36,012 nucleotides of DNA from Bacteroidota bacterium (lineage in GTDB: Bacteria > Bacteroidota > Bacteroidia > CAILMK01 > JAAYUY01). The stretch covers positions 1 through 36,012 of the forward strand of contig JABINZ010000195.1 of the NCBI GenBank assembly GCA_018698135.1, written 5' to 3'. The notes below the pieces were generated by a model. That model saw nothing but the letters and a program-made list of their open reading frames with translations, ran no database searches and was not told where the DNA came from. Made by a program: the position numbers and the translations under genes. How positions within the stretch are numbered: position 1 is the stretch's first letter; each line of letters begins with the position of its first letter. This document shows positions 9,008 to 18,280 of this stretch, one piece after another.

Positions 9008-11113
9008 TTGTTAAGTACAGTTTACCCACATTGGTTCATTCTCATTTGCATTTTTACAGGTGCATCATTTGCCTTTTCACTCTATTTTGTAAATTATTTC
9101 CGCAAAGGGAAAGGCATATTTACTTTTCCTTCCTGGATCATGTTCGCCATTCGCTTTGTGGTTATCAGCTTGATCAGTTTTTTTTTACTATCTCCATTTT
9201 TGAAAAAGAACTTCAGGAAAGATGAAAAACCAATAATCATTTTAGCAGCTGATAATTCAGCTTCTATTTTACTTAATAAAGATTCTGTTTATTATTCCTC
9301 TGTTTTTGAAGAAGACTTAACCAAATTGCGAAATCAACTTAAAACTAAATATACCATTGTTGATTACACCTTTGGAAACAACGTAAATTCTGGAATTGAG
9401 CTTGATTTCACTGATAGCAGAACAAATATGTATGAAATACTGAATCATATTTATGAACAGAATTACAACAAAAACATAGGTGCCATCATAGTTGCTTCAG
9501 ACGGAAACTACAATGCAGGGAGAGACCCATTAGGATTAATCAACGACTTTAAAGCACCCTTTTATACAATTGCTTTAGGCGACACAAGTCCTTCAGCCGA
9601 TTTGTTAATCAGTAAAGTTCGGCATAATCAAATTGCCTATTTAGGAAATACTATCCCAATCAAAATTGGGGTAAATGCCGAAAAATTCAAAAACAAAAAA
9701 TTGGCATTAAGCTTATCCAATAATAATCAGGTGATTAAAAATTGGAATTTTGATATTAACCATCAGCATTTTTCACACACAATTGATTATTTATACGATG
9801 CAAATAAAAGTGGACTTCAGCATTTTACATTACAGATTAAAGAGCTTGATGGAGAAATAAGCTTTGCCAATAATTATGCGGATTTTTACATTGATGTGCT
9901 GGAAAGCAGAAAAAGCGTTGTTTTGCTGGCTAACTCTCCCCATCCAGACATAAACGCTTTAAGACGATCTATTGAAAAGAACGATAATTTTAAGCTTAAA
10001 ATTATTATTGCCTCTGAAATAAACAGAAATCCTCAATTATATCAAAATGAAATTCTAAATGCAGACTTGGTTATCCTACACCAGCTTCCTTCGGTATCTA
10101 ATCCACTGCAACAGTTATTTGCCAGCTTAGAAAAAAACAGTATCCCAATGCTTGTTATTTTAGGTAGTCAAACGGCTCTTCCCCAATTGAACAAATTGAA
10201 CTTAGGACTCACAATTCAATACCGAAATCAATCGTTCGAGGAAGTTTTTGCAGAACCAAATTCTGCGTTCAGCTATTTCAGTTTATCAACTAAAAACACA
10301 AGCATTATCAAAGATTTGCCACCTTTAATTGCTCCATTTGGACGTTACAGCATCAATCTTGAAAATGAAGTTCTTTTCAATCAAAAAATTGGTCAGGTTA
10401 TAAGTCCATACCCCCTTATTTTTTACGTTCAGGATATCGATAAACGACTGGGTTTCATATGTGGTGAAGGGATTTGGCGATGGCCTCTTGCCGAGTTTAG
10501 AATAAATCAAACACAAACATATTTTAATGACCTGATTCAAAAAAGCATTCAATTTATTTCGATTAAAGAGGATAAAAGATATTTTCATTTGAAGGATTTC
10601 AATGGTGATTATTTTGAAGATCAGGCTGTTCAAATGGAAGTTGAGCTTTACAATAAAAGCTACGAAAAGTTCCCTCATGCAAAAATTGAATTGGAAATAA
10701 TTCAAGATGGAATTAAATCGACTTTTCAATTCATAGAAACAGAAGAAGGCTATCGAGCTAATCTAGGGTATTTAAAGGCAGGAAAATATAGTTTTACAGC
10801 CTCTACCACAAGCGCAGGAAGTCTGCAAAAACTAACTGGAAGCTTTTTTGTCAAAAAAGTTGAAGTTGAATACATTAATACGACAGCCAACCATCAACTG
10901 ATGTATCATTTAGCTGAAGCACAAAATGGAAAAATGCTCTATCCTGATCAAATGGGTGATATAGAAAACTTGATTGAGAATCTAAATTTGAAAAGCCGAA
11001 GTAGTTTCGAAATGGAATCACGGGATTTAATTGAACTGAAATGGTTATTTTTTCTGATTATACTATTACTCGCAACAGAGTGGTTTTTCCGCAAGTTTTT
11101 TGGATCTTACTAA
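9008..11113 (+). CDS. Membrane-anchored von Willebrand factor A domain protein
   Basis: This 701-residue protein has two N-terminal membrane helices (~8-30 and ~42-64), a VWA domain beginning at ~75 with an intact DxSxS MIDAS motif (D82, S84, S86) and a later ASDGNYNAG loop, a long beta-rich region, and a C-terminal membrane helix (~680-697). The layout resembles BatA/BatB-like and related Bacteroidota VWA proteins that expose a metal-dependent adhesion domain. The partner is unknown, and no MoxR ATPase or other bat genes adjoin it. Translation appears to start at a TTG: an in-frame stop lies just upstream, and the first in-frame ATG (residue 45) would remove the first membrane helix. Confidence 0.75.
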   Translation: MLSTVYPHWFILICIFTGASFAFSLYFVNYFRKGKGIFTFPSWIMFAIRFVVISLISFFLLSPFLKKNFRKDEKPIIILAADNSASILLNKDSVYYSSVFEEDLTKLRNQLKTKYTIVDYTFGNNVNSGIELDFTDSRTNMYEILNHIYEQNYNKNIGAIIVASDGNYNAGRDPLGLINDFKAPFYTIALGDTSPSADLLISKVRHNQIAYLGNTIPIKIGVNAEKFKNKKLALSLSNNNQVIKNWNFDINHQHFSHTIDYLYDANKSGLQHFTLQIKELDGEISFANNYADFYIDVLESRKSVVLLANSPHPDINALRRSIEKNDNFKLKIIIASEINRNPQLYQNEILNADLVILHQLPSVSNPLQQLFASLEKNSIPMLVILGSQTALPQLNKLNLGLTIQYRNQSFEEVFAEPNSAFSYFSLSTKNTSIIKDLPPLIAPFGRYSINLENEVLFNQKIGQVISPYPLIFYVQDIDKRLGFICGEGIWRWPLAEFRINQTQTYFNDLIQKSIQFISIKEDKRYFHLKDFNGDYFEDQAVQMEVELYNKSYEKFPHAKIELEIIQDGIKSTFQFIETEEGYRANLGYLKAGKYSFTASTTSAGSLQKLTGSFFVKKVEVEYINTTANHQLMYHLAEAQNGKMLYPDQMGDIENLIENLNLKSRSSFEMESRDLIELKWLFFLIILLLATEWFFRKFFGSY

Positions 11114-11252
11114 TGCCTTATCAACAAATACTTTCAAGCCTTTTTGATTAAATTTTGAATCTAAAATTGTATTATTTATCAATTTTATATAATATTTTAA
11201 CTTCAGATGCGTTGTTATGATAAATTAAAGAAATTAATAAATTGAAAAGCCT

Positions 11253-11492
11253 ATGCAAAATAGCTACACTGATGAAGATATTCTTCAATATTTATACAAT
11301 GAAACCGATCCATTAAAGCAGGAGGAATTTGAGTTACAAATGGATCAAAACATCTTTCTAAAGGAAGATTACAACATTCACTTACAAACCTTGAGTATTA
11401 TGGATCAGGCTTTTGCTATGCCCAATCCAACAAGTATTGAATTAATTTTAGAATACTCAAACGCTCGTAAAAGTGCTGAAACCATTAGCTGA
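11253..11492 (+). CDS. Small acidic hypothetical protein
   Basis: This encodes 79 residues rich in Glu, Asp, Gln and Leu, predicted to be helical, with no signal peptide or membrane segment. The opening (TDEDILQYLYNETD followed by an E/Q-rich stretch) resembles short Bacteroidota proteins and the N termini of anti-sigma-like proteins, but it has no zinc motif, so no function is assigned. It stands alone, 139 bp after the VWA gene and 79 bp before the LOG-like gene. Codon use looks like its neighbours and the ATG is well placed. Confidence 0.6.
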   Translation: MQNSYTDEDILQYLYNETDPLKQEEFELQMDQNIFLKEDYNIHLQTLSIMDQAFAMPNPTSIELILEYSNARKSAETIS

Positions 11493-11543
11493 TCAATTGC
11501 CTTGACTTCAGTTCTCTTTCACAATATTCCTGTTTTCTTTGCC

Positions 11544-11551
11544 TAAATTTG
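11544..11551 (+). promoter_or_regulatory. Candidate -7 element for the TIGR00725 gene
   Basis: A perfect TAAATTTG (TAnnTTTG class) lies 20 bp upstream of the ATG at 11572. No good TTG element is seen at -33. It could drive the 11572-12658 gene pair. Confidence 0.45.
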
Positions 11552-11571
11552 TAGGCTAATTCGAACTATTT

Positions 11572-12171
11572 ATGAGTGAGCATATAAGCCGTAAACTGAG
11601 TATAGGTGTTATTGGTGATGCCGGTATTGAAACCGGATCTGCAATATATTTACTGGCACAAGAACTTGGAAAAACATTAATCGACCATGATTTTCGTATT
11701 CTGAGTGGCGGAATGACTGGTATTATGGAAGCAGTTGCCAAAGGAGCTAAATCATCTACAAAATATTATGATGGATTGTGTATTGGCATATTGCCGGGTT
11801 TCGATCCCCAATACTCAAATAAATATTCGGACGTGGTTATAGCCACTGGACTTGATACTTATCGCAATGCTATTGTTGCTAATTCCGATATAGTTATTGC
11901 CATGGGCGGACGAGCCGGAACACTTTCGGAAATGGCCTTTGCCTGGACTTTCAAACGTATGCTTTTGGCCTATGATGTTCCCGGTTGGAGTGGGAAACTG
12001 GCTGGTACCCGCATTGATGACAGAAAACGTGTGGATTGGGAAGGCGATAAGGTTTTTAAAGTTTCTACTGCCAAAGAAGCAATCGATTTAATTCAAGCTC
12101 ATGCCCATCATTATACCAAAAGACACCAAAGCATTATTACTGCAATGAAAGATAATAACTACAGTTTATAA
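11572..12171 (+). CDS. TIGR00725/LOG-like Rossmann-fold protein
   Basis: This is a 199-residue protein of the TIGR00725 branch of the LOG/lysine-decarboxylase-like superfamily. It has GVIGDAG near the N terminus, a nucleotide-binding SGGMTGIMEAV segment (~44-54), and AMGGRAGTLSE (~109-119), the equivalent of the family GGxGTxxE motif. Relatives include cytokinin-riboside phosphoribohydrolases and molybdenum-cofactor carrier proteins; the substrate here is unknown. The following RNase H gene starts 7 bp after its stop, so the two are probably co-transcribed. Confidence 0.75.
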   Translation: MSEHISRKLSIGVIGDAGIETGSAIYLLAQELGKTLIDHDFRILSGGMTGIMEAVAKGAKSSTKYYDGLCIGILPGFDPQYSNKYSDVVIATGLDTYRNAIVANSDIVIAMGGRAGTLSEMAFAWTFKRMLLAYDVPGWSGKLAGTRIDDRKRVDWEGDKVFKVSTAKEAIDLIQAHAHHYTKRHQSIITAMKDNNYSL

Positions 12172-12178
12172 TCCTATT

Positions 12179-12658
12179 TTGGCACTCAAAATCATAATAT
12201 ATACCGATGGATCTGCCTTGGGAAATCCTGGCCCGGGCGGCTACGGAATCGTATTGAAATTTGGCAATAAACGAAAAGAATTCTCAAAAGGATTTTACCA
12301 TACAACCAACAACCGCATGGAGCTGCTGGCTGTAATTGAGGCGTTGAAATCGCTGAAAAGAACTGACTTGGATATTGTTATTCACAGCGACTCGGCCTAT
12401 GTGATTAATGCCATTACAAAAGGCTGGGTATTCGATTGGCAAAAAAAAGGATTCAAAAACAAAAAGAATCCAGATTTATGGCAGGAATTATTAAGAATTT
12501 ATCCCAAATTTAAGATTGAATTTAAATGGGTAAAAGCTCATGTTGGGATTCCAGAAAATGAACGTTGCGATCGATTAGCCAAAGAGGCAGCAGAGCGTCC
12601 TTCTGAAAAAGACAGTTTCTATGTGGACAATGAAAATTCATTAAATTTAAAGCTTTAG
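12179..12658 (+). CDS. rnhA: Ribonuclease HI
   Basis: This 159-residue type 1 RNase H degrades the RNA strand of RNA-DNA hybrids during replication and repair. All catalytic acids are present: D10 (YTDGSALGNPGPGG), E48 (NNRMELLAV), D71 (HSDSAY) and D131, with H121 in the flexible loop. The handle region (GWVFDWQKKGFKNKKNPDLW) is also present. The start must be the TTG at 12179, since no ATG precedes the TDGS motif and the length then matches the family. It begins 7 bp after the preceding gene. Confidence 0.93.
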   Translation: MALKIIIYTDGSALGNPGPGGYGIVLKFGNKRKEFSKGFYHTTNNRMELLAVIEALKSLKRTDLDIVIHSDSAYVINAITKGWVFDWQKKGFKNKKNPDLWQELLRIYPKFKIEFKWVKAHVGIPENERCDRLAKEAAERPSEKDSFYVDNENSLNLKL

Positions 12659-12662
12659 GCTC

Positions 12663-12708
12663 TTGAACTGTAAAATCAGAGCTAAATTCGCTCATGAAAA
12701 TATATTTG
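12663..12708 (+). promoter_or_regulatory. Candidate promoter region for radA
   Basis: TTG (12663-12665) is followed after 17 bp by TAAATTCG (12683-12690). A perfect TATATTTG lies further on at 12701-12708. Either could give a transcript starting shortly before the radA ATG at 12728. Confidence 0.35.
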
Positions 12709-12727
12709 TTATCCTGATCATTATTCA

Positions 12728-14092
12728 ATGGCAAAACTAAAAAGCATTTTCATTTGTCAAAATTGTGGGACAAATTCTGTGAAGTGGCAAGGCAAATGTG
12801 CCAGCTGCGGAGAATGGAATACCTTTGTGGAAGAAATTGTAGCGGATAAAAAAACAGCAAACAAATTGCGGTTAAAAGGTTCGGCTGCACCCACTGAAAC
12901 GTTGGGGAATTACGATTCCATTGCGCTAAGTCGAATTCCATTACCCGACAAAGAACTTCACCGAATTATTGGAAATGGTTTGGTGCCCGGCTCCTTACTT
13001 CTTTTGGGTGGAGAACCAGGTATTGGCAAATCTACACTACTATTGCAGCTTGCTCTTCAGATGAAAGACAGCATTGTCCTATATATTTCAGGGGAAGAAA
13101 GCATTAATCAAATTAAGTTAAGAGCACAAAGACTTGGCTTGGTAAATTCAAATTGCCATTTATTACCCGAAACCAATCTGGAAATTATCATTCAAACTAT
13201 AGAATCACTTTCTCCTTCAATTTTAATCATCGACTCCATTCAAACCCTTAGTACATCTCTTGTTGAAAGCACTGCAGGAAGTGTTGTTCAAATTAAAGAA
13301 TGTACCGCACGAATTTCAGATATTGCTAAGAAAAATAATATCAGCGCGTTTTTAATTGGCCACATTACCAAGGAAGGATATATCGCTGGCCCCAAAATTC
13401 TGGAACACATGGTTGATACGGTTCTTTATTTTGAGGGTGACAGAAATTATGATTATCGGATTTTACGAACCATTAAAAATCGATTTGGCTCAGTTTCCGA
13501 CATTGGCATCTATGAAATGAATGAAAAGGGACTGGAAGGAGTGTTGAATCCATCTGAGGTTTTATTGTCACAAAGAGACATTGATTTAAGCGGTATTTCT
13601 ATAGCTGCTACCTTAGAAGGCATACGCCCCATGCTTATTGAAATCCAAGCACTGGTTACACCCAGCTATTATGGAACACCCCAGCGCACCAGCACCGGCT
13701 TTGACAACAGACGACTTTCAATGCTTCTTGCGGTACTGGAGAAAAGATGTGGATTGAAAATGATTTCGCAAGATGTTTTTCTAAATATTGCTGGAGGTAT
13801 TAAGGTTGAAGATCCCTCAACAGATTTAGCTGTATTTTCAGCTCTTGTCTCTTCTTTCTATGACAATCCAATTAGTAATAACAGCTGTTTTGCTGGTGAA
13901 ATTGGACTTTCTGGAGAAATCAGACCTGTAAGACAATTGGGTAAAAGAATTTCAGAAGCAGAAAAATTGGGTTTCGATCAGATTTTTGTTTCCAGTTACA
14001 ATAAAAAAATTCAAGCACATTCAAGTAAGATAAAAGTTATCGCTTTAGAAACCGTTCAGCAATTATTGAAAAAATTATTTATCACTTCATGA
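12728..14092 (+). CDS. radA: DNA repair protein RadA (Sms)
   Basis: This 454-residue protein has the three expected parts. A zinc finger (C10, C13, C24, C27) is followed by a RecA-like ATPase with Walker A GEPGIGKST (95-103) and the RadA signature KNRFG (250-254). A Lon-protease-like C-terminal domain (~290-450) completes it. RadA promotes branch migration and processing of recombination intermediates. Length and motifs are intact. The stop overlaps the start of the next gene in ATGA at 14089-14092, implying translational coupling to the DUF4271 gene. Confidence 0.95.
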   Translation: MAKLKSIFICQNCGTNSVKWQGKCASCGEWNTFVEEIVADKKTANKLRLKGSAAPTETLGNYDSIALSRIPLPDKELHRIIGNGLVPGSLLLLGGEPGIGKSTLLLQLALQMKDSIVLYISGEESINQIKLRAQRLGLVNSNCHLLPETNLEIIIQTIESLSPSILIIDSIQTLSTSLVESTAGSVVQIKECTARISDIAKKNNISAFLIGHITKEGYIAGPKILEHMVDTVLYFEGDRNYDYRILRTIKNRFGSVSDIGIYEMNEKGLEGVLNPSEVLLSQRDIDLSGISIAATLEGIRPMLIEIQALVTPSYYGTPQRTSTGFDNRRLSMLLAVLEKRCGLKMISQDVFLNIAGGIKVEDPSTDLAVFSALVSSFYDNPISNNSCFAGEIGLSGEIRPVRQLGKRISEAEKLGFDQIFVSSYNKKIQAHSSKIKVIALETVQQLLKKLFITS

Positions 14093-14931
14093 TCCGCCTT
14101 TCCTTCATATTGCTTTTTTTGTTTTTTTTGACGAATAATTCTGTCTCAAACACCGCAGATAATGTTTCTGATTCAATAACGTCATTTGAAAAAGACAGTA
14201 TAACTTCAGCTAACACAACTGCTCTATATGAATTAAATATAGCCGATATATCTACTATTTCGGTTGAAGAGGAAAATACTTTTATCAAAAAAACCAAGAG
14301 TCCCTATGCCAACACGCATATGTTTTTTGGTTTCATTATTCTTTTCATCATCATAATTTATATCCGATTGGTTAGTCCTGAGTATTTTAGAGATCTTTTT
14401 TTATTTGCTGCCAATGGAAATTATCTATTAGCTAATTATCACAAAAAAAATGTTATACTATTAATTAATAATATTTTACTTGACTTCATATTTATTGGCT
14501 CAATATCAATACTCTTATACAGCTTGCTTAACATAAAACATTCAGCTCATTTTGAATTATTTTTTGCAGGTGTAGCTGTTTTTTTTATCGCACAATTAAT
14601 TGTTATACTCATCGGTTACAATACTTTTTTCGACACTTCTGTTTTCAACATTCATATTTCTAACATATTAATTTTCAACCGGGTATTAGGAATTGTATTA
14701 GCCCCTACATTATTCATTGCTTCCTATCTCAAAGATTCCTACCAGTTTACCGCATTTGCAATTTTGTTAGTTGTGGTTATTGCCATTTTTGTCTTTCGGA
14801 TTTTTCGAATTTATTTTTTGATAAAAAAATCATATCAATTTAATAGTATCTATATAATTCTGTATCTTTGCGTTTTTGAAATATCACTCTATTTGCTCTT
14901 TATTAGAGAATTTAGCTGGTTTATTAATTAA
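14089..14931 (+). CDS. DUF4271 membrane protein
   Basis: This 280-residue integral membrane protein has an N-terminal hydrophobic segment (~3-20), a Ser/Asp-rich stretch (~20-75), then about six membrane helices. It matches the Bacteroidota DUF4271 family, often found immediately upstream of uroporphyrinogen-III synthase, as here. An NYxLxNYHKK-type segment between the first helices and an aromatic-rich C terminus are visible. Its function is unknown. It overlaps radA by 4 bp, and the hemD-like gene begins 11 bp after it. Confidence 0.75.
   Translation: MIRLSFILLFLFFLTNNSVSNTADNVSDSITSFEKDSITSANTTALYELNIADISTISVEEENTFIKKTKSPYANTHMFFGFIILFIIIIYIRLVSPEYFRDLFLFAANGNYLLANYHKKNVILLINNILLDFIFIGSISILLYSLLNIKHSAHFELFFAGVAVFFIAQLIVILIGYNTFFDTSVFNIHISNILIFNRVLGIVLAPTLFIASYLKDSYQFTAFAILLVVVIAIFVFRIFRIYFLIKKSYQFNSIYIILYLCVFEISLYLLFIREFSWFIN
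14873..14880 (+). promoter_or_regulatory. Candidate internal -7 element before hemD
   Basis: A perfect TATCTTTG lies inside the 3' end of the DUF4271 gene, 62 bp before the hemD TTG start. No TTG -33 element is visible, so internal initiation is only possible. Confidence 0.3.
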
Positions 14932-14942
14932 ACGCTATACAA

Positions 14943-15686
14943 TTGAGAATAAAGAATATTTTAATATCACAGCCCGAGCCTCAAGATAAGAAATCACCCT
15001 TCATCGATTTGGCTGACAAGTACAATGTAAAAATTACGTATAAGAAGTTCATTCGTGTGGATCAGATTCCCGCCATGGAATTTCTCAAAGAAAGAATTCG
15101 CATTCTTGATCATACGGCCATTATCATGACCAGCAGAACAGCAATCGAAAATTTCTTTAGGATTTGCAAGGAAACTCGAGTGGAAGTTCCTGCCAACATG
15201 AAATTTTTCTGTATCAGTGAAGCTTTTGCATTGTATCTCCAAAAATTCACTACTTACCGGAAAAGGAAAATATTCTTTCCCAAAACAAAGGACAAAAGCA
15301 TCAAAGACATCATCTTAAAACACAAAGATGAAAGATTCTTTTTTCCATGCTCAAACATCAGTAATAGTGACATCCCTTATTTCATGGATTCACAAAAAAT
15401 CCCCTATACTACAGGAATCCTATACAAAACAGTTTCTGAAGATTTGACGGATATTGCTATTGATTCTTTTGATATTATTTCTTTTTTCAGCCCTGCAGGT
15501 ATCACTTCTTTGCATGAAAATTTTCCAAATTTCAAGCAAGGTGATATTAAATTTGCCTCCTTTGGTGAAAACACAGCCAAAGCGGTTACTGAGTCTGGAT
15601 TAAGATTAGATATTGAAGCACCAACACCCCAAGCTCCATCTATGAAAATGGCTCTTGAGCAATTTATCAAAAATTTCAATAAATAA
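14943..15686 (+). CDS. hemD: Uroporphyrinogen-III synthase (HemD-like)
   Basis: This 247-residue protein is of the HemD family, which cyclises hydroxymethylbilane to uroporphyrinogen III in haem synthesis. Bacteroidota HemD proteins are very divergent. Recognisable features are the ISQP opening, a TSRTAIENF segment (~62-70), the SFFSPAGITSL segment in the second domain (~180-190), and the FASFGENTAKAV segment typical of the C-terminal lobe. Translation appears to start at TTG 14943, since the family N terminus (KNILISQP) begins immediately. It sits between DUF4271 and the PorP-like gene; no other haem genes are nearby. Confidence 0.8.
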   Translation: MRIKNILISQPEPQDKKSPFIDLADKYNVKITYKKFIRVDQIPAMEFLKERIRILDHTAIIMTSRTAIENFFRICKETRVEVPANMKFFCISEAFALYLQKFTTYRKRKIFFPKTKDKSIKDIILKHKDERFFFPCSNISNSDIPYFMDSQKIPYTTGILYKTVSEDLTDIAIDSFDIISFFSPAGITSLHENFPNFKQGDIKFASFGENTAKAVTESGLRLDIEAPTPQAPSMKMALEQFIKNFNK

Positions 15687-15748
15687 TTGAAAATTAATAC
15701 GTCAGAGTCTCCCACCTATTTACATTTTTTCATATATTGCATTCTTTT

Positions 15749-15762
15749 TACTACTAGTAGTA
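15749..15762. repeat. 14-bp perfect palindrome upstream of the PorP-like gene
   Basis: TACTACTAGTAGTA is an exact inverted repeat lying 29 bp before the ATG at 15792. It could be an operator or part of a leader hairpin. No T run follows, so it is unlikely to be a terminator. Confidence 0.4.
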
Positions 15763-15791
15763 GAGGGTTTTCAACGTTTAATGCAATTAAT

Positions 15792-16778
15792 ATGAGGGTA
15801 AACAAATTACACTTCTCAGGATTAATGATGTTTTTCTTACTGTTTTTAAGCTCTTATCAGCTTAAAGCTCAGCAAGATCCACTGTATACCAATTTCATGT
15901 TTAACAAATTGGTTTACAATCCAGCTTTTGCTGGCACAAATCCTGAGTTTATTTGTGCAACGTTTCTGCTCCATAACCAGTGGAGTGGCTTTGGGAGCGA
16001 TGCAGACGAATATGTAGGCGCAGCTCCAACCACCAATACATTTAGCCTACATGCACCCATCCCAAACAGCAATACTTTTGGTGGCGTAGGTATGTATGTA
16101 TTAAACGATGTTGAAGGCTATAACCTAACAACAACGGCAAATATCGCCTTTTCATTAAAGCGCTATTTTAGTTTTGGAGCCGTTTATTTAGGCATTAATG
16201 CTGGAATAATCCAAAAAGGGATTAACAATACTTTCTGGAGAGCACCAGATCCTAACGATCCAACAATTCCTTCTGGACAACAAAGTGCCATTCGACCTGA
16301 TTTGGGTGCCGGCCTTTATGTATTTTCTCAAAATAAATTTTTTGCAGGAATTTCATCACAACACCTTATTCCCGGTACATTTAACTGGGGAGGCCCACAA
16401 TATGAAATTGTTCGCCAATCATATTTAACCGCTGGATATTCATTTGTCCTGCCATCAAATCCTTTTATTGAATTCCAACCTTCCGTTCTATATAAAATCG
16501 ATAAAGCAAGAAAACAATTTGACATTAACATGAATGTGATGTATAAAGATCGGTTTTGGGGAGGATTACAATATCGACAAGGAGATGCTGTTTCGGCACT
16601 TTTGGGGCTGAAATTGACATCTAATTTAAAATTTGGATACGCTTACGACTTAACAGTGACAGAGTTAAATAAATATAGCCAAGGTACGCATGAAGTGCTC
16701 ATAAGTTATTGTTTCAAAATTGTGATTAAACCACGTGTAATTATCCCGAATATTATCTGGACGCCCAGATACTTATAA
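15792..16778 (+). CDS. PorP/SprF-family type IX secretion outer-membrane protein
   Basis: This encodes about 328 residues with a signal peptide (MRVNKLHFSG to LKAQ) followed by the family opening QQDPLYTNFMFNKLVYNPAFAG and an outer-membrane beta-barrel. PorP/SprF proteins associate with the type IX secretion machine and with surface attachment of its substrates. I place the start at the ATG 15792. An upstream in-frame TTG at 15687 would add 35 residues before the signal peptide that do not fit. It lies directly upstream of gldK, the usual porP-gldKLMN order. With PorP/SprF paralogues common, I cannot say whether this is the core PorP. Confidence 0.87.
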   Translation: MRVNKLHFSGLMMFFLLFLSSYQLKAQQDPLYTNFMFNKLVYNPAFAGTNPEFICATFLLHNQWSGFGSDADEYVGAAPTTNTFSLHAPIPNSNTFGGVGMYVLNDVEGYNLTTTANIAFSLKRYFSFGAVYLGINAGIIQKGINNTFWRAPDPNDPTIPSGQQSAIRPDLGAGLYVFSQNKFFAGISSQHLIPGTFNWGGPQYEIVRQSYLTAGYSFVLPSNPFIEFQPSVLYKIDKARKQFDINMNVMYKDRFWGGLQYRQGDAVSALLGLKLTSNLKFGYAYDLTVTELNKYSQGTHEVLISYCFKIVIKPRVIIPNIIWTPRYL

Positions 16779-16873
16779 CAATAAAATTGTGGATAAGTCG
16801 TTATTTAAAAACAATAAAAAAAAGAAACAATAAACACCTGAAATAATAACTTTGAATTAATTGCGTTAATATT

Positions 16874-16904
16874 TTGGTTTAAATAATTTTTAATTTTAAT
16901 TTTG
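16874..16904 (+). promoter_or_regulatory. Promoter for gldKLMN
   Basis: TTG (16874-16876) is followed after 20 bp by TAATTTTG (16897-16904), a full match to the Bacteroidota TTG / TAnnTTTG pattern. Transcription would begin near 16911, about 17 nt before the gldK ATG. A second -7-like TAACTTTG lies at 16847-16854 without a matching upstream element. Confidence 0.6.
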
Positions 16905-16927
16905 CTCATTGATTAATTATCAACATC

Positions 16928-18241
16928 ATGAGAGTTTATAAAAACATCAGACTTCTAACTTTCGGAACTATCTGCTTAGGTCTATTCCTACAGAGCTGTG
17001 GCCTTAACAATACCAAAGGTCAACTCGTAGGGGTAAAAGGCAGAATGATCTGGAATCACCCTCAGCCATTCGGTACTGTCAACATTCCAACTGGAACTTA
17101 TCACATGGGCCAAAGTGATCAGGACATTATCTACGCGCTGACATCACGTCCCATGCAGGTTACCGTGCAATCCTTCTTTATGGATGACACGGAAATAACC
17201 AATAATGAGTATCGCCAGTTTGTACACTGGGTACGAGACTCAATGGCCAGAAAAATGCTTGGGGATGAATATGTACTTGAAAATGACAATGGTGATGAGT
17301 ACATTAATTGGAAAACCAAGCTCAGATACAGCGATCCTGAGGTAAAAGAGAATATTACCGAAATGTTCTACCAGGGAGATGATATTTTCGAAGGCGATAT
17401 TTACGAATTTGATATTCGTGGATTCAAATACGATTATCATTGGATGGATCTGCATGAAGCTTCTAAAAGAATCTATTATGAAGATACACGAAAAGGAAAT
17501 GCACCTAGCAGAAGTACTTTCCGCAGAGATGAGATGGTTCCGGTTTATCCTGACACTTTATGTTGGATTCGTGACTTTACCTATTCATTCAACGATCCTT
17601 TAACACAGCTTTATTTCTACCATCCAGGATATGATGACTATCCTGTAGTTGGTGTAAGCTGGAAACAAGCAAAAGCATTTGCTCATTGGAGAACCAAATA
17701 TCTGAATGATTATTACAAATCAATAGGCATGCCCAAAGTCAATGAATTCAGACTACCAACAGAAGCAGAATGGGAATATGCAGCTCGTGGTGGCAGAGAC
17801 TTTAACCCATATCCATGGGGAGGACCTTATTTAAGAAACAGTAAAGGTTGTTTCTTGGCTAACTTCAAACCTCTGCGTGGAAATTATAGTGAAGATGGTG
17901 GCTACTACCCCGTAAAAGTTACTTCTTACTTCCCAAATGATTATGGCTTGTATTGTATGGCTGGTAATGTATCGGAATGGACTGATAATGCGTATAATGA
18001 AGGAATAAATGCAGTTATCGATGATATGAACCCATTCTACTATTACGATGCTTCTGAGGATGATAATGGAAGTATGAAAAGGAAATCCATTCGTGGCGGC
18101 TCTTACAAAGATGTAGGATATTGGTTACAAAACGGAACTCGTACTTTCGAATATCAGGATACAGCAAAAGCATATGTAGGTTTCCGTTGTGTAATGACTT
18201 ATATGGGTCGTTCCATCAAGGACAAAAACTCGAATTATTAA
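16928..18241 (+). CDS. gldK: Type IX secretion ring lipoprotein GldK/PorK
   Basis: This 437-residue lipoprotein has lipobox LQSC with lipidated Cys24, followed by an FGE/sulfatase-modifying-factor-like domain (IPTGTYHMGQSD near the start, RLPTEAEWEYAARGG, and the late GNVSEW, IRGGSY and VGFRCV motifs). GldK and GldN form the periplasmic ring of the type IX secretion system on the outer membrane. The enzyme-like fold is used structurally here, with no known catalytic role. It is first in the gldKLMN unit, has its own promoter-like element, and lies 39 bp before gldL. Confidence 0.93.
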   Translation: MRVYKNIRLLTFGTICLGLFLQSCGLNNTKGQLVGVKGRMIWNHPQPFGTVNIPTGTYHMGQSDQDIIYALTSRPMQVTVQSFFMDDTEITNNEYRQFVHWVRDSMARKMLGDEYVLENDNGDEYINWKTKLRYSDPEVKENITEMFYQGDDIFEGDIYEFDIRGFKYDYHWMDLHEASKRIYYEDTRKGNAPSRSTFRRDEMVPVYPDTLCWIRDFTYSFNDPLTQLYFYHPGYDDYPVVGVSWKQAKAFAHWRTKYLNDYYKSIGMPKVNEFRLPTEAEWEYAARGGRDFNPYPWGGPYLRNSKGCFLANFKPLRGNYSEDGGYYPVKVTSYFPNDYGLYCMAGNVSEWTDNAYNEGINAVIDDMNPFYYYDASEDDNGSMKRKSIRGGSYKDVGYWLQNGTRTFEYQDTAKAYVGFRCVMTYMGRSIKDKNSNY

Positions 18242-18280
18242 TTAATCAATAAATATCTAACTAAATCAAATTAATTAAAC

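Noticed and set aside
15687-15791. TTG-initiated 35-codon extension of the PorP-like protein
   Set aside because: It would place an unrelated stretch ahead of a good signal peptide. The start at 15792 fits better.
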